Shown here: piece after piece, positions 1 through 8,467 of the stretch
Layout: each line of letters starts with the position of its first letter
Numbering within the stretch: position 1 is the first letter of the stretch
Notes under the pieces: model-generated
The model's input: the letters and a program-made list of their open reading frames with translations, nothing else
The model's database searches: none
Told to the model about the DNA's origin: nothing
Origin: Alphaproteobacteria bacterium
GTDB lineage: Bacteria > Pseudomonadota > Alphaproteobacteria > JAJUGE01
DNA: 42,980 nt
Direction of reading: 5' to 3'
NCBI GenBank assembly: GCA_029268305.1
Contig: JAJUGE010000021.1
Location: 1 to 42,980, forward strand
Position numbers and translations under genes: made by a program

Positions 1-1
1 G

Positions 2-925
2 AGCGACATTCCGAGACACGGCTGGGTCGACCGGTTCATGCCCGAAGGGCTGGTGCCTTACGCCCGCCTGGCCCGCCTCGACCGGCCGATCGGCACCTGG
101 CTGCTGCTCTTCCCCTGCTGGTGGGGCGCGGCGCTGGCCTGGGCCGCCGATCCGGCGCTGCCGGTCGGTAACGGCCTCGCCCTCGCCGGTCTGTTCGCGC
201 TCGGCGCCCTCGTCATGCGCGGCGCCGGATGCACCTTCAACGACATCGTCGATCGCGACTTCGACGGCCGGGTCGCCCGGACCGCGGACCGTCCAATTCC
301 GAGCGGCGCCGTCTCCGTGCCGCAGGCGGTGGCGTTCCTCGGAGGTCTCCTTCTCCTCGGTGCGGTCGTGCTGTTCTCGTTGAACACGGCGGCGATTCTC
401 GTCGGTCTGGCGTCGCTGCCGCTCGTGTTCGTCTACCCCTTCGCCAAGCGCTTCACCTATTGGCCGCAACTCTTCCTCGGCCTCACCTTCAACTGGGGCG
501 CCCTCGTCGGCTGGACTGCCATGTCCGGGAGCCTGGGCTGGCCCGCAGTGGTGCTGTACGCCGCCGGCATCGCCTGGACGCTCGGCTACGACACGATCTA
601 CGCGCATCAGGACAAGGAAGACGATGCGCTCATCGGCGTGAAGTCCAGCGCATTGCTTCTCGGCGACAGAACTCGCCCGTGGCTCGCCGGCTTTTATGTC
701 GCGACCATCCTCCTCCTGGCGCTCGCCGGCATTGTCGCCGGGCTTTCCTCCTGGATCGCGGTCGCCCTGCTGGTACCGGCGGCGCAACTCTGGTGGCAGG
801 TACAGGACGTCAAGCTGGATCACCCTGCCGATTGCCTGACGAAGTTCAGATCGAACCGCCATTTCGGTTGGCTGGTGCTGGCGACGATCATTGCGTTCGG
901 GGTGTTCGCCCGAACCGGCGCCTGA
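2..925 (+). CDS. ubiA: 4-hydroxybenzoate polyprenyltransferase UbiA (5' end cut by window)
   Basis: Integral membrane prenyltransferase that joins the polyprenyl tail to 4-hydroxybenzoate in ubiquinone synthesis. Counting from the ATG at 38, the first Asp-rich motif NDIVDRDFD lies at residues 68-76 and the second, DTIYAHQDKEDD, at 185-196. These bind the Mg-diphosphate of the prenyl donor and are separated by several hydrophobic helices. The frame stays open upstream of that ATG and reads SDIPRHGWVDRF, which resembles the N-terminal lead of alphaproteobacterial UbiA. The true start is therefore probably before base 1 and the gene is partial here. It ends 10 bases before the next gene, so the two are likely cotranscribed. 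ubiD and coq7 lie further right in separate transcription units. Family call is very secure. Confidence 0.95.
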   Translation, partial: SDIPRHGWVDRFMPEGLVPYARLARLDRPIGTWLLLFPCWWGAALAWAADPALPVGNGLALAGLFALGALVMRGAGCTFNDIVDRDFDGRVARTADRPIPSGAVSVPQAVAFLGGLLLLGAVVLFSLNTAAILVGLASLPLVFVYPFAKRFTYWPQLFLGLTFNWGALVGWTAMSGSLGWPAVVLYAAGIAWTLGYDTIYAHQDKEDDALIGVKSSALLLGDRTRPWLAGFYVATILLLALAGIVAGLSSWIAVALLVPAAQLWWQVQDVKLDHPADCLTKFRSNRHFGWLVLATIIAFGVFARTGA

Positions 926-935
926 AAACGCAGCC

Positions 936-1592
936 ATGAAGAGCGCGGACGACGCCCGGCATTTCGTCCGCACCAGCACGAAGCTTTCCGCGCCGGCCAT
1001 GGTGCCCGAGATCAAGATCCATCAGGCGACGGAGGTCACGGCCCTCTGGCAGGCGACCGAGAGCTATCTCGATACGATCGGGCTCCCCCCACCCTATTGG
1101 GCTTTCCCGTGGCCCGGCAGCCAGGCGCTGGCCCGATACATTCTCGACCACCCGTCCGAGTTTGCCGGCCGCAGGGTGGCCGACATCGGCGCCGGCAACG
1201 GGCTCGCTTCGATCGCCGCGGCTCTGGCGGGCGCGGCGCGGGTCGTCGCGATCGACCCCGACCCGTTCGCCGCCGCCGCGGCCACGGAGAACGCTCGCGC
1301 CAACGGGGTCACCCTCGATATTCGCATCAGGGACGGGACGCTCGACCTGCCCGAAGGGACCGATCTCGTCATCGCCGGCGACGTCTGCTACGAGCGGGCG
1401 ATGGCCGAGCGGCTCGTGCCGGCGCTCCGCCGTGCCGCCGCTGCCGGCATCCGGGTGCTCCTCGCCGACCCGGGCCGCGCCTACCTGCCGAAGGAAGGGC
1501 TCGTGGAACTGGCCCGATACGGCGTTCCCACCTCACGCGAGCTCGAGGATCGGGAGGTTCGGGAGACGACGATCTGGCTGATACTGCCCTGA
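936..1592 (+). CDS. class I SAM methyltransferase (ETF-beta/L11 lysine methyltransferase-like)
   Basis: Soluble SAM-dependent methyltransferase of 218 residues. The glycine-rich SAM loop VADIGAGNGLAS is at about residues 81-92, with an acidic strand end (VVAIDPDPF) about 20 residues later. The block PPPYWAFPWPGSQALARY at about 51-68 is typical of the group containing the ETF-beta lysine methyltransferase and relatives of ribosomal-protein L11 methyltransferase. The ATG at 936 follows the ubiA stop by 10 bases. An in-frame start at 891 would overlap ubiA and add a non-conserved leader, so it was rejected. The substrate (a protein lysine or a small molecule) cannot be read from sequence. Confidence 0.85.
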   Translation: MKSADDARHFVRTSTKLSAPAMVPEIKIHQATEVTALWQATESYLDTIGLPPPYWAFPWPGSQALARYILDHPSEFAGRRVADIGAGNGLASIAAALAGAARVVAIDPDPFAAAAATENARANGVTLDIRIRDGTLDLPEGTDLVIAGDVCYERAMAERLVPALRRAAAAGIRVLLADPGRAYLPKEGLVELARYGVPTSRELEDREVRETTIWLILP

Positions 1593-1596
1593 TCCG

Positions 1597-2493
1597 TCAG
1601 AGGTCGAGCGGTGTGAAGGACGGATGATCGAATTTCCAGGCGTCCTCGCGCAGAATCCGGCAACGCGCCTCGCGTATTGCGGCATCCTCGATATGCTCGA
1701 GCACGAAGCTCTCGAGATCGGCATCGGGCTCGATCCGGTCGCGCACGCGCCCGAGAATCGAGAGCTGATCGAGCGCCGGAATTGCTCGGCCTTCCGCCTT
1801 CACGGTGGCGAGTGCCACCGCCGACCCCTTATGCACGAGCGCGCCGTCGAGATTGACGTAGGTGTGGACCCGGTCGAGCCGTCCGCCGCCATCCAGGGTG
1901 AGCTCGATATCCTCCAGCACCCCGTAGCCGTAGACCGACTGCGCGAGCCCTTCAGTCACGTGCATCAGATCGAGCTGTGCCTCATCCAGCCACAGCACGC
2001 TCACCTCGCAGACGGTATGCGGTGCCGGTGCGATCGTTGCGGCGACCGACCCGTAGCCGGCGAGACGAGCCGCATAGACCACGTCGAAGCCGCGTAGCCA
2101 TCCGTGTGCGACCGGGATGACCACCGGCTCGCGCCAATGGCCGTATTTCCGCTCGAGCTGGCTCGGCGAGCGATTGGAGCCGTAGGCCAGGACTGACGTG
2201 CGCGGTCGCAGGGCGGCATCGCGAATACCCAGCCGGTCGAGATGCTCCGATACCGGCATCCACTCCGCGTCCACCTCGACCTCGCCGGCGAAGGGCTCGG
2301 TGCCCGTCATCCGGAGCGGCACCGGCACTCCGTCCAGATAGAGGTACGAATGTTCCGGATAGGGATAGGGATACCCGTGCGCACGGGCCAGACGCTCTGC
2401 CCGCGCTTCCCCCAGCACCACCGGCGTGCCGTCGCTGTTGTGGAGGGGGCCATCGGCCGGCGCGGCGCTTTCGGCGCTCTTCGAACCGTTCAT
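1597..2493 (-). CDS. gamma-glutamylcyclotransferase-like fold protein, function unknown
   Basis: A 298-residue soluble protein. Its clearest motif is VLAYGSNRSPSQLERKYG at about residues 101-118. This matches the YGSN substrate-loop start of the gamma-glutamylcyclotransferase/AIG2-like fold, and the following strands (VVYAARLAGYGSVAAT) fit it. About 100 residues precede the YGSN motif, which is unusual because GGCT domains normally begin with it. The front part mentions a surface-like PEHSYLYLDGVP stretch and may be a separate domain. The gene converges on the methyltransferase gene, with only 4 bases between stops. Enzyme activity is not established. Confidence 0.72.
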   Translation of the reverse strand: MNGSKSAESAAPADGPLHNSDGTPVVLGEARAERLARAHGYPYPYPEHSYLYLDGVPVPLRMTGTEPFAGEVEVDAEWMPVSEHLDRLGIRDAALRPRTSVLAYGSNRSPSQLERKYGHWREPVVIPVAHGWLRGFDVVYAARLAGYGSVAATIAPAPHTVCEVSVLWLDEAQLDLMHVTEGLAQSVYGYGVLEDIELTLDGGGRLDRVHTYVNLDGALVHKGSAVALATVKAEGRAIPALDQLSILGRVRDRIEPDADLESFVLEHIEDAAIREARCRILREDAWKFDHPSFTPLDL

Positions 2494-2545
2494 CTCGGTA
2501 CGCCCCGCGCCTACCGGGTTCTACCGAGTGTCCGCACGCGAAGTC

Positions 2546-2770
2546 TCACTCGGTCGCGTCCGTTTCCACGGTGATTCGATAGCGCGCATGGCAGTCGTCG
2601 ACGCTGCGCCATGCGAGGCGCGCCCATTCCTCCTTCGCCTCGGCGAAAGTCCGGAAAGGGCCGAACCGCTCCTCGCCGCCGTCACCGGCGATCTCGTCGA
2701 ATTGCGTGTCGCTGTAGATACCACCCACTACCCAATAGCGTCGGCGGGCCGGCTGCGCAGGTTCATTCAT
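2546..2770 (-). CDS. DUF4170-type small conserved protein
   Basis: Small protein (74 residues from the ATG at 2770) matching the alphaproteobacterial DUF4170 pattern. YWVVGGIYSDTQF comes near the N-terminus, followed by ERFGPFRTFAEAKEEW, LAWRSVDDCHARYRI and a short acidic tail. No function is known for the family. Upstream in-frame alternatives are ATG at 2827 and TTG at 2851, but conservation begins just after MNEPAQPARRR, so the shortest start is preferred. It is followed by the GGCT-like gene on the same strand after 52 bases and may be cotranscribed with it. Confidence 0.75.
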   Translation of the reverse strand: MNEPAQPARRRYWVVGGIYSDTQFDEIAGDGGEERFGPFRTFAEAKEEWARLAWRSVDDCHARYRITVETDATE

Positions 2771-3016
2771 GCCGGGTAGGTCTCGCCCTTCGGTTGGATA
2801 CGGTCGTGCGCCGTCGATATTGAACATCGGTTCATCGGCCGGCGCCGTCAAGCGCGTGCCAGAGTGGCAGACAATGGTTAACCGGCGCCGAAAACCAATG
2901 CCTTGTCGTCATCCCGACACTCGCTTCGCCGAGCGACCGGCTTGACGTGAGCGCTCGGCTTGACGCCAGTTGCAGGATTCGTGCCTCCTAGTCGCTCCCT
3001 GGACAGCGGATAACGC

Positions 3017-4534
3017 ATGGCCTTCGACTCTCTCCGCGACTTCATCGCCCGACTCGAGCGCTCGCAGCGCCTGGTCAGAGTGGCGGCACCGGTGTCCCCG
3101 CATCTGGAGCTGACGGAGATCCAGACGCGCCTTCTCGCCGAGGGCGGGCCGGCGGTGCTGTTCGAGAACGTCGTCGGCGACGACGGAAGGCGGTTCGAAA
3201 TGCCGGTGCTGGTCAACCTGTTCGGGACCGTCGAGCGCGTCGCATGGGGCATGAATCGGGAACCCGGCCAGCTTCGTGAGGTCGGGGAGACGCTGGCCTT
3301 CCTGCGTCAGCCCGAGCCGCCCGGCGGCTGGCGGGAGGCAGTCGGAATGCTGCCGTTGCTGAAGACGGTGATGGCGATGCGGCCGCACACGGTCTCGAAG
3401 GCGCCGTGCCAGGAGGTCGTGCTGACAGGAGACGACATCGATCTCGGCCGGCTTCCCGTCCAGGGGTGCTGGCCGGGCGAGCCGGCACCGCTCATCACCT
3501 GGCCTCTGGTGGTCACCAAAGGGCCGGGCACGCGACGTGAGGACGATTTCAACCTCGGCATCTACCGCATGCAGGTCGTCGCACGGGATCGGACGATCAT
3601 GCGGTGGCTGAAGCACCGGGGCGGCGCCCAGCATCATGCCCGATGGAAGAACGAGCGCACCGAGCCGCTTCCCGCCGCGGCGGTGATCGGCGCCGACCCC
3701 GGCACCATCCTGGCCGCCGTGACGCCGGTGCCGGATACGCTGTCGGAGTACCAGTTCGCAGGGCTGCTCCGAGGTGCGAAGGTGGAGTTGGTCGACTGCC
3801 GGACGGTGCCGCTGAAGGTGCCCGCCACGGCGGAGATCGTGCTGGAGGGCCACGTCTCTCTCGACGAGTACGCCGACGAGGGCCCTTACGGCGACCACAC
3901 CGGCTACTACAACGCCGTCGAGCCGTTCCCGGTCTTCCATATCAGCGCCATAACCATGCGCAGGCAGCCCATCTACCTCTCCACCTTCACCGGCCGCCCC
4001 CCCGACGAGCCCTCGGTTCTCGGCGAAGCGTTGAACGAAGTCTTCATTCCGCTGTTGCGTCAGCAGTTTCCGGAGATCGTCGACTTCTGGCTGCCGCCGG
4101 AGGGATGCTCCTACCGGATCGCGGTCGTTTCGATGCGCAAGGCCTATCCGGGGCACGCGAAGCGGGTGATGCTCGGCGTCTGGTCCTATCTCCGTCAGTT
4201 CATGTACACCAAGTGGGTGATCGTGGTGGACGAGGACATCGACGCGCGCGACTGGAAGGACGTCATGTGGGCGATCTCGACGCGCATGGATCCGGCCCGC
4301 GACATCACCGTGATCGAGGGCACGCCCATCGACTATCTCGACTTCGCGAGCCCGGAGTCGGGTCTCGGCAGCAAGATCGGCCTCGACGCCACCGACAAAT
4401 GGCCGCCAGAGACCCGGCGCGAATGGGGGCGGAAAATCCGCATGGCGGACGAGATCGTCGAACGCGTCACGAGCCGCTGGGACGAATACGGCCTGCCCGG
4501 CAGCGGCCGTCCGATCTGGAAGCGCGATGCTTGA
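3017..4534 (+). CDS. ubiD: UbiD-family prenylated-FMN decarboxylase
   Basis: Decarboxylase of 505 residues, the usual length for bacterial UbiD, which removes the carboxyl group from 3-polyprenyl-4-hydroxybenzoate in ubiquinone synthesis using prenylated FMN and a metal. The N-terminal [14 protein letters not shown] is typical. The Arg in GIYRMQV (about residue 184) and the acidic block [20 protein letters not shown] (about 277-295) correspond to the catalytic Arg/Glu set and metal-cofactor region. ATG at 3017 gives the family-typical start. No ubiX flavin prenyltransferase is seen in the window, so the cofactor must be supplied elsewhere. The 3' end overlaps the next gene by 8 bases. Confidence 0.95.
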   Translation: MAFDSLRDFIARLERSQRLVRVAAPVSPHLELTEIQTRLLAEGGPAVLFENVVGDDGRRFEMPVLVNLFGTVERVAWGMNREPGQLREVGETLAFLRQPEPPGGWREAVGMLPLLKTVMAMRPHTVSKAPCQEVVLTGDDIDLGRLPVQGCWPGEPAPLITWPLVVTKGPGTRREDDFNLGIYRMQVVARDRTIMRWLKHRGGAQHHARWKNERTEPLPAAAVIGADPGTILAAVTPVPDTLSEYQFAGLLRGAKVELVDCRTVPLKVPATAEIVLEGHVSLDEYADEGPYGDHTGYYNAVEPFPVFHISAITMRRQPIYLSTFTGRPPDEPSVLGEALNEVFIPLLRQQFPEIVDFWLPPEGCSYRIAVVSMRKAYPGHAKRVMLGVWSYLRQFMYTKWVIVVDEDIDARDWKDVMWAISTRMDPARDITVIEGTPIDYLDFASPESGLGSKIGLDATDKWPPETRREWGRKIRMADEIVERVTSRWDEYGLPGSGRPIWKRDA

Positions 4535-5294
4535 TCCGCGTCGTCCGACCTCGGCACGGTCGTCGGAGCTGGAAGGCAGCCTCGTGACCGACGTGCTGCT
4601 CATGGTCGGCGCGATCGCGGCGTTCTATTTCGCCGCCTACCTCTATGAGATCGGTTTCCTCTGGCGGCTCGGGCTGCCGATTACGCTGGCGGAGATCGGC
4701 TTCTCGCGCAGCCTGGCGATCGTCGCGATCGCGGCTCCGGCCGGTTGTCTTCTCGCCGGCGCCTTCCTGCGCGTGCACGCCCTCGCCGGCTCCGCCTCAG
4801 GGACGCCCGACCCGCACGCCGCGATCACGCTCGGCGCCATGGCGACGGCCGCCGCCGCATTGCTGCTGCCGGACGTGCGCAGCCACTTCGTCGACAGCGC
4901 TCTGATCGCCTACGGGCGGGCCGAGCTCGATCTCGCTAAGGCGACGATCTTCCTCGGCGGCATCGTGGCGCTCGCTCTCTATTTCGGACATTCCGCCCGG
5001 CTGCTCGCCGGCGCCGAGCCCGGGCGGGTCGCTCTGGGCGGGGTGCTGCTGCTGCTGGCGCTCGCGGTGGTTGTGGGGCTCGGCCGGCGCGGCGCCGAGG
5101 CCAAGGAAGGCCGGCCGGAAAGCTTCCTCTACCTTGTCGGCACCGACTTCGCCCTCGTGCGCCTCTACCCGGACAAGGCCGTGTTCCTGCAGTTCGACCG
5201 CGCGAGCGGCAAGTTCGGTTCCGACTACCGCGTCCGTCACCTCGACGGCACCGTGACCGACTCCGAGATCGCCCGCAATCTTGAAATGCGCTGA
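4527..5294 (+). CDS. polytopic membrane protein of unknown function coupled to ubiD
   Basis: A 255-residue protein with about five hydrophobic helices (roughly residues 20-45, 60-85, 92-112, 133-155 and 168-188) and a soluble C-terminal tail rich in strand-like stretches ([20 protein letters not shown]). I recognise no family. The ATG at 4527 sits before the ubiD stop (8-base overlap) and is preceded by GGAAG inside the ubiD end. That supports translational coupling; starts at later GTG/ATG codons are possible. The position directly behind ubiD hints at a membrane or quinone-related role, but this is inference only. It converges on the SDR gene. Confidence 0.72.
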   Translation: MLDPRRPTSARSSELEGSLVTDVLLMVGAIAAFYFAAYLYEIGFLWRLGLPITLAEIGFSRSLAIVAIAAPAGCLLAGAFLRVHALAGSASGTPDPHAAITLGAMATAAAALLLPDVRSHFVDSALIAYGRAELDLAKATIFLGGIVALALYFGHSARLLAGAEPGRVALGGVLLLLALAVVVGLGRRGAEAKEGRPESFLYLVGTDFALVRLYPDKAVFLQFDRASGKFGSDYRVRHLDGTVTDSEIARNLEMR

Positions 5295-5310
5295 CGAGAC
5301 GCGCCGACGG

Positions 5311-5913
5311 TCACCCGGTTCGGAGCCGCGGGTTCATCTCCCAGGGCCGGACGACGCCGATCACGGATTCGGGCAGGTCTTCCTCGATCGCGCGGATCAC
5401 GCCCTCGGCGATCTCGTCTTTCGTGTTCCAGCGGGATGACTCACCCTCGATCCGGAAGCCGAGAACGATCTCGCGGTAAGCGAGCCCTTCCAGCGCCCGG
5501 AAGGCGGCGCCGCGGCCACGTCGCTCGCGGGCCGGATCGGCGGCCGCGCTGCCCAGGATGCGGAAAAAGCGACAGCGCTCTCCGGCGGCCTCGCCGGCCG
5601 CGCCGTCGGCGAGACGGGCGATGATACCGAGGGCGTTCGGTGCGTTCGGCCGCACCCACGCGACCACCAGGGCGAGCGGCCCGTGTCGCTCGATTGCCCC
5701 CGAGACGCCGGCGCTCAGCGCCGCGTCGTCCGAATAGTCGAGCGGCAACGGCTCCACGCGCCCGGGGGCGGCCGCCGCCTGCGCCAGTTCGGCAAGTGCG
5801 TCGGCATTCCGGGCGATCACCGACACCACCCAGCCGGCGGCGGCGAGATGCAACACGACGCCGCGCAGCATTCCCGTGCCGCCGACGACCAGAGCGTGGC
5901 GCTGTTTTTCCAT
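5311..5913 (-). CDS. short-chain dehydrogenase/reductase-like Rossmann protein
   Basis: A 200-residue protein from the ATG at 5913. It begins with a Rossmann strand and dinucleotide loop, HALVVGGTGMLRG (about 6-18), followed by VVSVIARNADALAELAQ, the second strand that selects the cofactor ribose. A C-terminal stretch (GESSRWNTKDEIAEGVIRAI) is typical of a small SDR subgroup. The classical catalytic Tyr-x3-Lys pair is not evident, so it may be a binding protein or an atypical reductase. The 40-residue extension upstream of this ATG is Arg-rich and lacks family features. It lies downstream of the sugar transferase on the same strand, but a strong hairpin separates them. Confidence 0.75.
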   Translation of the reverse strand: MEKQRHALVVGGTGMLRGVVLHLAAAGWVVSVIARNADALAELAQAAAAPGRVEPLPLDYSDDAALSAGVSGAIERHGPLALVVAWVRPNAPNALGIIARLADGAAGEAAGERCRFFRILGSAAADPARERRGRGAAFRALEGLAYREIVLGFRIEGESSRWNTKDEIAEGVIRAIEEDLPESVIGVVRPWEMNPRLRTG

Positions 5914-6017
5914 TGCCGTCACCCTTCGAACGCCAACGAGTGTCGACTCTACAACGAACCGCCGGTGCCGCCAGCCCGGCATGAAGGCACGCCCAGTCCT
6001 CCGGGCGCGAATGGCAG

Positions 6018-6048
6018 AAGGGGCCGGACGCATTGCGCCCGGCCCCTT
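6018..6048 (-). terminator. strong hairpin, probable terminator after the sugar transferase
   Basis: Perfect 10-base arms AAGGGGCCGG (6018-6027) and CCGGCCCCTT (6039-6048). After one mismatch, CGC and GCG extend the stem around an ATT loop. It lies 65 bases past the sugar transferase stop and before the SDR start. No long T-run follows, so factor-independent termination is plausible but not proven. Confidence 0.5.
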
Positions 6049-6112
6049 CCCGGCGGCTCAGCCGTCTGCCCCCCAGCTGCAGCGAGCCGCCTGCCCCGAA
6101 AGCTCGAATGTT

Positions 6113-6796
6113 TCAGCAGGCGTTCCGGGCGGTGAGCACCACCGCGACCGTCTTCAAGAGGATGCGGAGATCGAGCAGAACCGAGCTCTGCCGCACATAG
6201 GCGATGTCGAGGCGGACGCGCTCGGCGAACGTGGTACCGTTCCGCCCGGAGACCTGCCAGAGGCCGGTGATCCCCGGCAGCACCGACAGAATCTCGAGGT
6301 CGTGTCCCTCCATCGCCGGTACCTCTTCCGGAAGGTAGCAGCGGGGCCCCACCAGGCTCATGTCGCCGAGAGCCACGTTCAGAAGCTGCGGCAGCTCGTC
6401 CAGGCTGTACTTGCGCAGGAACGCACCGACGGGCGTCACGCGCGGGTCGTGGCGCAGCTTGCGAAACATCCGGTATTCGAGGCTTGCCAGGTCGTCGGCG
6501 GCCAAGTGCTCCGCGAGCCGCGCATCGGCGTCGACGACCATCGTGCGGAACTTGTAGATGTGGAACACCCGCCCGCAGAGCCCGACGCGCCGCTGCAGGA
6601 AGATGCCCGGCCCCGGTGACGTGAGGCGTACCGCCACATGGATCGTGAGAAGAAGCGGGAGAAGTGCGACCAGAAGCAGAAGCGACACCGCCAGGTCGAA
6701 GGTGCGCCGGAGCGGCCCGCACCCCGGCCGCCTGGCCGGTATGCTTGCGGCGGTCCAACCCGTCGTCGGCACGTATGTCATCAGCGCTTCCAGCAT
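6113..6796 (-). CDS. bacterial sugar transferase (ExoY/WcaJ-type undecaprenyl-phosphate sugar phosphotransferase)
   Basis: Membrane-anchored initiating glycosyltransferase of 227 residues, expected to move a sugar-1-phosphate onto undecaprenyl phosphate as the first step of exopolysaccharide or O-unit synthesis. One hydrophobic anchor spans about residues 33-57. The family blocks follow: IFLQRRVG, FHIYKFRTM (about 79-86), SLDELPQLLNV with the catalytic Asp-Glu pair at about 133-134, GDMSLVGPR (about 144-152) and LPGITGLWQVSGRN. The length fits the short ExoY form without the N-terminal multi-helix part of WcaJ. The ATG at 6796 has an AAGG just upstream. No other polysaccharide genes are nearby, so it looks like an isolated priming enzyme. 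Confidence 0.92.
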   Translation of the reverse strand: MLEALMTYVPTTGWTAASIPARRPGCGPLRRTFDLAVSLLLLVALLPLLLTIHVAVRLTSPGPGIFLQRRVGLCGRVFHIYKFRTMVVDADARLAEHLAADDLASLEYRMFRKLRHDPRVTPVGAFLRKYSLDELPQLLNVALGDMSLVGPRCYLPEEVPAMEGHDLEILSVLPGITGLWQVSGRNGTTFAERVRLDIAYVRQSSVLLDLRILLKTVAVVLTARNAC

Positions 6797-7145
6797 CCTG
6801 CCTTCCCGTCGGCTTTACACCGGCCGCACCACGGCGACCGTTATGCCGGCCAAGGAGCAACCGCCGTGCCACGCCGGCGCCGCGGCGTCATCCTAAGGTT
6901 TTGTGCTGATTTCTGTAAAATCCGGGCCAAATGTTGAGCACCATCCCGGCGCCAGCTCGCAACCTGCTTTGCATTTCGCCACGCGAGAAGAAGACGAGTC
7001 GCCGGATGCGATGGATGCGAGGAAACGATAGAGCCGATTGAAGCAGGCGATGAAGAGCAGCAGTTCCACCTGATAGGCGAACGGCACAAGCTGAAGCGGA
7101 CTAGGGTGAGCTGCCGCGCAGGCGCACTATTGCATTATCAATTTT
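6797..7145. other. 349-base intergenic stretch without a convincing gene
   Basis: It lies between the sugar transferase start and the 3' end of tRNA-Leu. It has AT-richer patches around 6895-6945 and 7130-7146. Short open frames here (up to about 82 codons) show no family features. It probably holds the sugar transferase promoter and the end of the tRNA transcript. Confidence 0.5.
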
Positions 7146-7232
7146 TGGTGCCCCCGGGGAGACTCGAACTCCCACGCCCTTGCGGGCAACAGATTTTGAG
7201 TCTGCCGCGTCTACCGGTTCCGCCACAGGGGC
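7146..7232 (-). tRNA. tRNA-Leu(CAA)
   Basis: Read on the minus strand, 87 bases including an encoded CCA. The acceptor arms GCCCCTG and CGGGGGC pair over seven bases with one G-U, followed by discriminator A and CCA. The anticodon stem GCAGA/TCTGT encloses loop CTCAAAA, giving anticodon CAA (leucine UUG). The long variable arm TGCCCGCAAGGGCG is the class II arm expected of tRNA-Leu, and the T arm contains GTTCGAGTC. Confidence 0.96.
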
Positions 7233-7362
7233 ACGGGGCGGACATTAGCTGCGTTGCCCGGAGAGGGAAAGAGACTAGGCTGCCCTCGCCGGATCATTGT
7301 CGGTCCGCGCTTGTGAGGCTTCCCTCCCCCTGCTAAACCCGCCGCGGTTTCGGGAGGCGGGT

Positions 7363-7944
7363 TTGCTCAGACGCATCTACGACTGGACGATTTCGCTGTC
7401 GGCGCACCCGCGGGCGATGTGGGCGCTGGCGGCGATCGCGTTCATCGAGAGTTCGGTGTTCCCGATCCCGCCCGACGTGCTGATCATCCCCATGGTGCTG
7501 GCTGCGCGGGAGAAGGCCTGGACCATCGCCGCCGTGGCGACGATCGCCTCGGTGCTCGGCGGGCTCGCCGGTTACGCGATTGGATACGGGTTCTTCGAAG
7601 CCGTGGGGCAGCCGATCCTCGCCTTCTATAACTACGCCGACAAGTTCGACCAGTTCAGCCAGCTCTACAACGACTGGGGCGCCTGGATCGTCGGCGGCGC
7701 CGGCCTGACCCCTTTCCCCTACAAGGTCGTCACGATCGCCAGCGGCGTGACGCAACTGGACCTCGACACCTTCATCGTCGCCTCGATGCTGTCGCGCGGC
7801 GGGCGCTTCCTGTTCGTCGCCGCGCTGCTGTGGCGCTTTGGGCCGCCGATCCGCGGATTTATCGAGCGCAATCTCGGCATGCTCACGATCGCCTTCTTCG
7901 TCCTGCTGTTCGGCGGCTTCGTCGTCGCGCGCTACATGCTCTGA
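7363..7944 (+). CDS. DedA/YqaA-family membrane protein
   Basis: Integral membrane protein of 193 residues in the YqaA branch of the DedA (SNARE-associated/VTT) superfamily, whose members act as lipid carriers or support membrane homeostasis. The conserved stretch FIESSVFPIPPDVLIIPMVLA comes early. A GGLAGYAIGY helix, the re-entrant-like GGAGLTPFPYKVVTIASG and two C-terminal helices follow. I chose the TTG at 7363 because GGGAGGCG lies 5-12 bases upstream and conservation begins right after it (LLRRIYDW). An in-frame codon at 7297 would add an unconserved 22-residue leader. dsbB starts 5 bases after the stop, so dedA, dsbB and coq7 look like one operon. Confidence 0.9.
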   Translation: MLRRIYDWTISLSAHPRAMWALAAIAFIESSVFPIPPDVLIIPMVLAAREKAWTIAAVATIASVLGGLAGYAIGYGFFEAVGQPILAFYNYADKFDQFSQLYNDWGAWIVGGAGLTPFPYKVVTIASGVTQLDLDTFIVASMLSRGGRFLFVAALLWRFGPPIRGFIERNLGMLTIAFFVLLFGGFVVARYML

Positions 7945-7948
7945 GCCA

Positions 7949-8467
7949 ATGGGCCGGACACTCGACCAGCTCACGGTGGAGCGCGGCCCTTGGCTGGTCG
8001 CGGGTTCGAGCCTCGCGCTCCTCGCCGGCGCTTTCGCCTTTCAGCATCTGGGCGGCCTCGCGCCCTGCGTCCTCTGCATCTGGCAGCGCTGGCCGCACGC
8101 CATCGCCGCCCTGCTTGCGCTGGTCGCCGGGCTATTGACGCCTGCAGGCCGGGGCGGAGCGGCTGCGGCCTGGCTGATGGTCGCGGCCGGCGTCATGTTG
8201 CTCGCGGGAGCCGGCATCGCCGGGTTCCATGTCGGCGTCGAGCAGCACTGGTGGGAGGGGACGCCCGAATGCGGCACGACCGAAACCGCCGCTTCGGTCG
8301 CGGAGCTGAAGGCGCGCCTCCTCGAAACGCCCGTCGCGCGGTGCGACGAGGTCGCCTGGTCTCTTCTCGGGATTTCGATGGCCGGGTGGAACCTGCTGTT
8401 GTCGGTCGGGCTGGCTGGCCTATCCTTCCTCATCGCACGGAAGATCTACGGGAAGTCCAAGCCATGA
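7949..8467 (+). CDS. dsbB: disulfide bond formation protein DsbB
   Basis: Inner-membrane oxidase of 172 residues that passes electrons from periplasmic DsbA to ubiquinone. Four hydrophobic helices are evident. The redox pair Cys40-x2-Cys43 (APCVLCIWQRWPH) is at the start of helix 2, and the second periplasmic pair is Cys108/Cys132 in the long loop with the PECGTTETA stretch. The ATG at 7949 is 5 bases after dedA. The stop overlaps the coq7 start (ATGA), which implies translational coupling with a ubiquinone synthesis gene. DsbA is not in the window. Confidence 0.93.
   Translation: MGRTLDQLTVERGPWLVAGSSLALLAGAFAFQHLGGLAPCVLCIWQRWPHAIAALLALVAGLLTPAGRGGAAAAWLMVAAGVMLLAGAGIAGFHVGVEQHWWEGTPECGTTETAASVAELKARLLETPVARCDEVAWSLLGISMAGWNLLLSVGLAGLSFLIARKIYGKSKP

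Noticed and set aside
2909-4603. Long open frame antisense to ubiD
   Set aside because: High GC makes antisense frames stay open; it carries no family motif and ubiD is certain.
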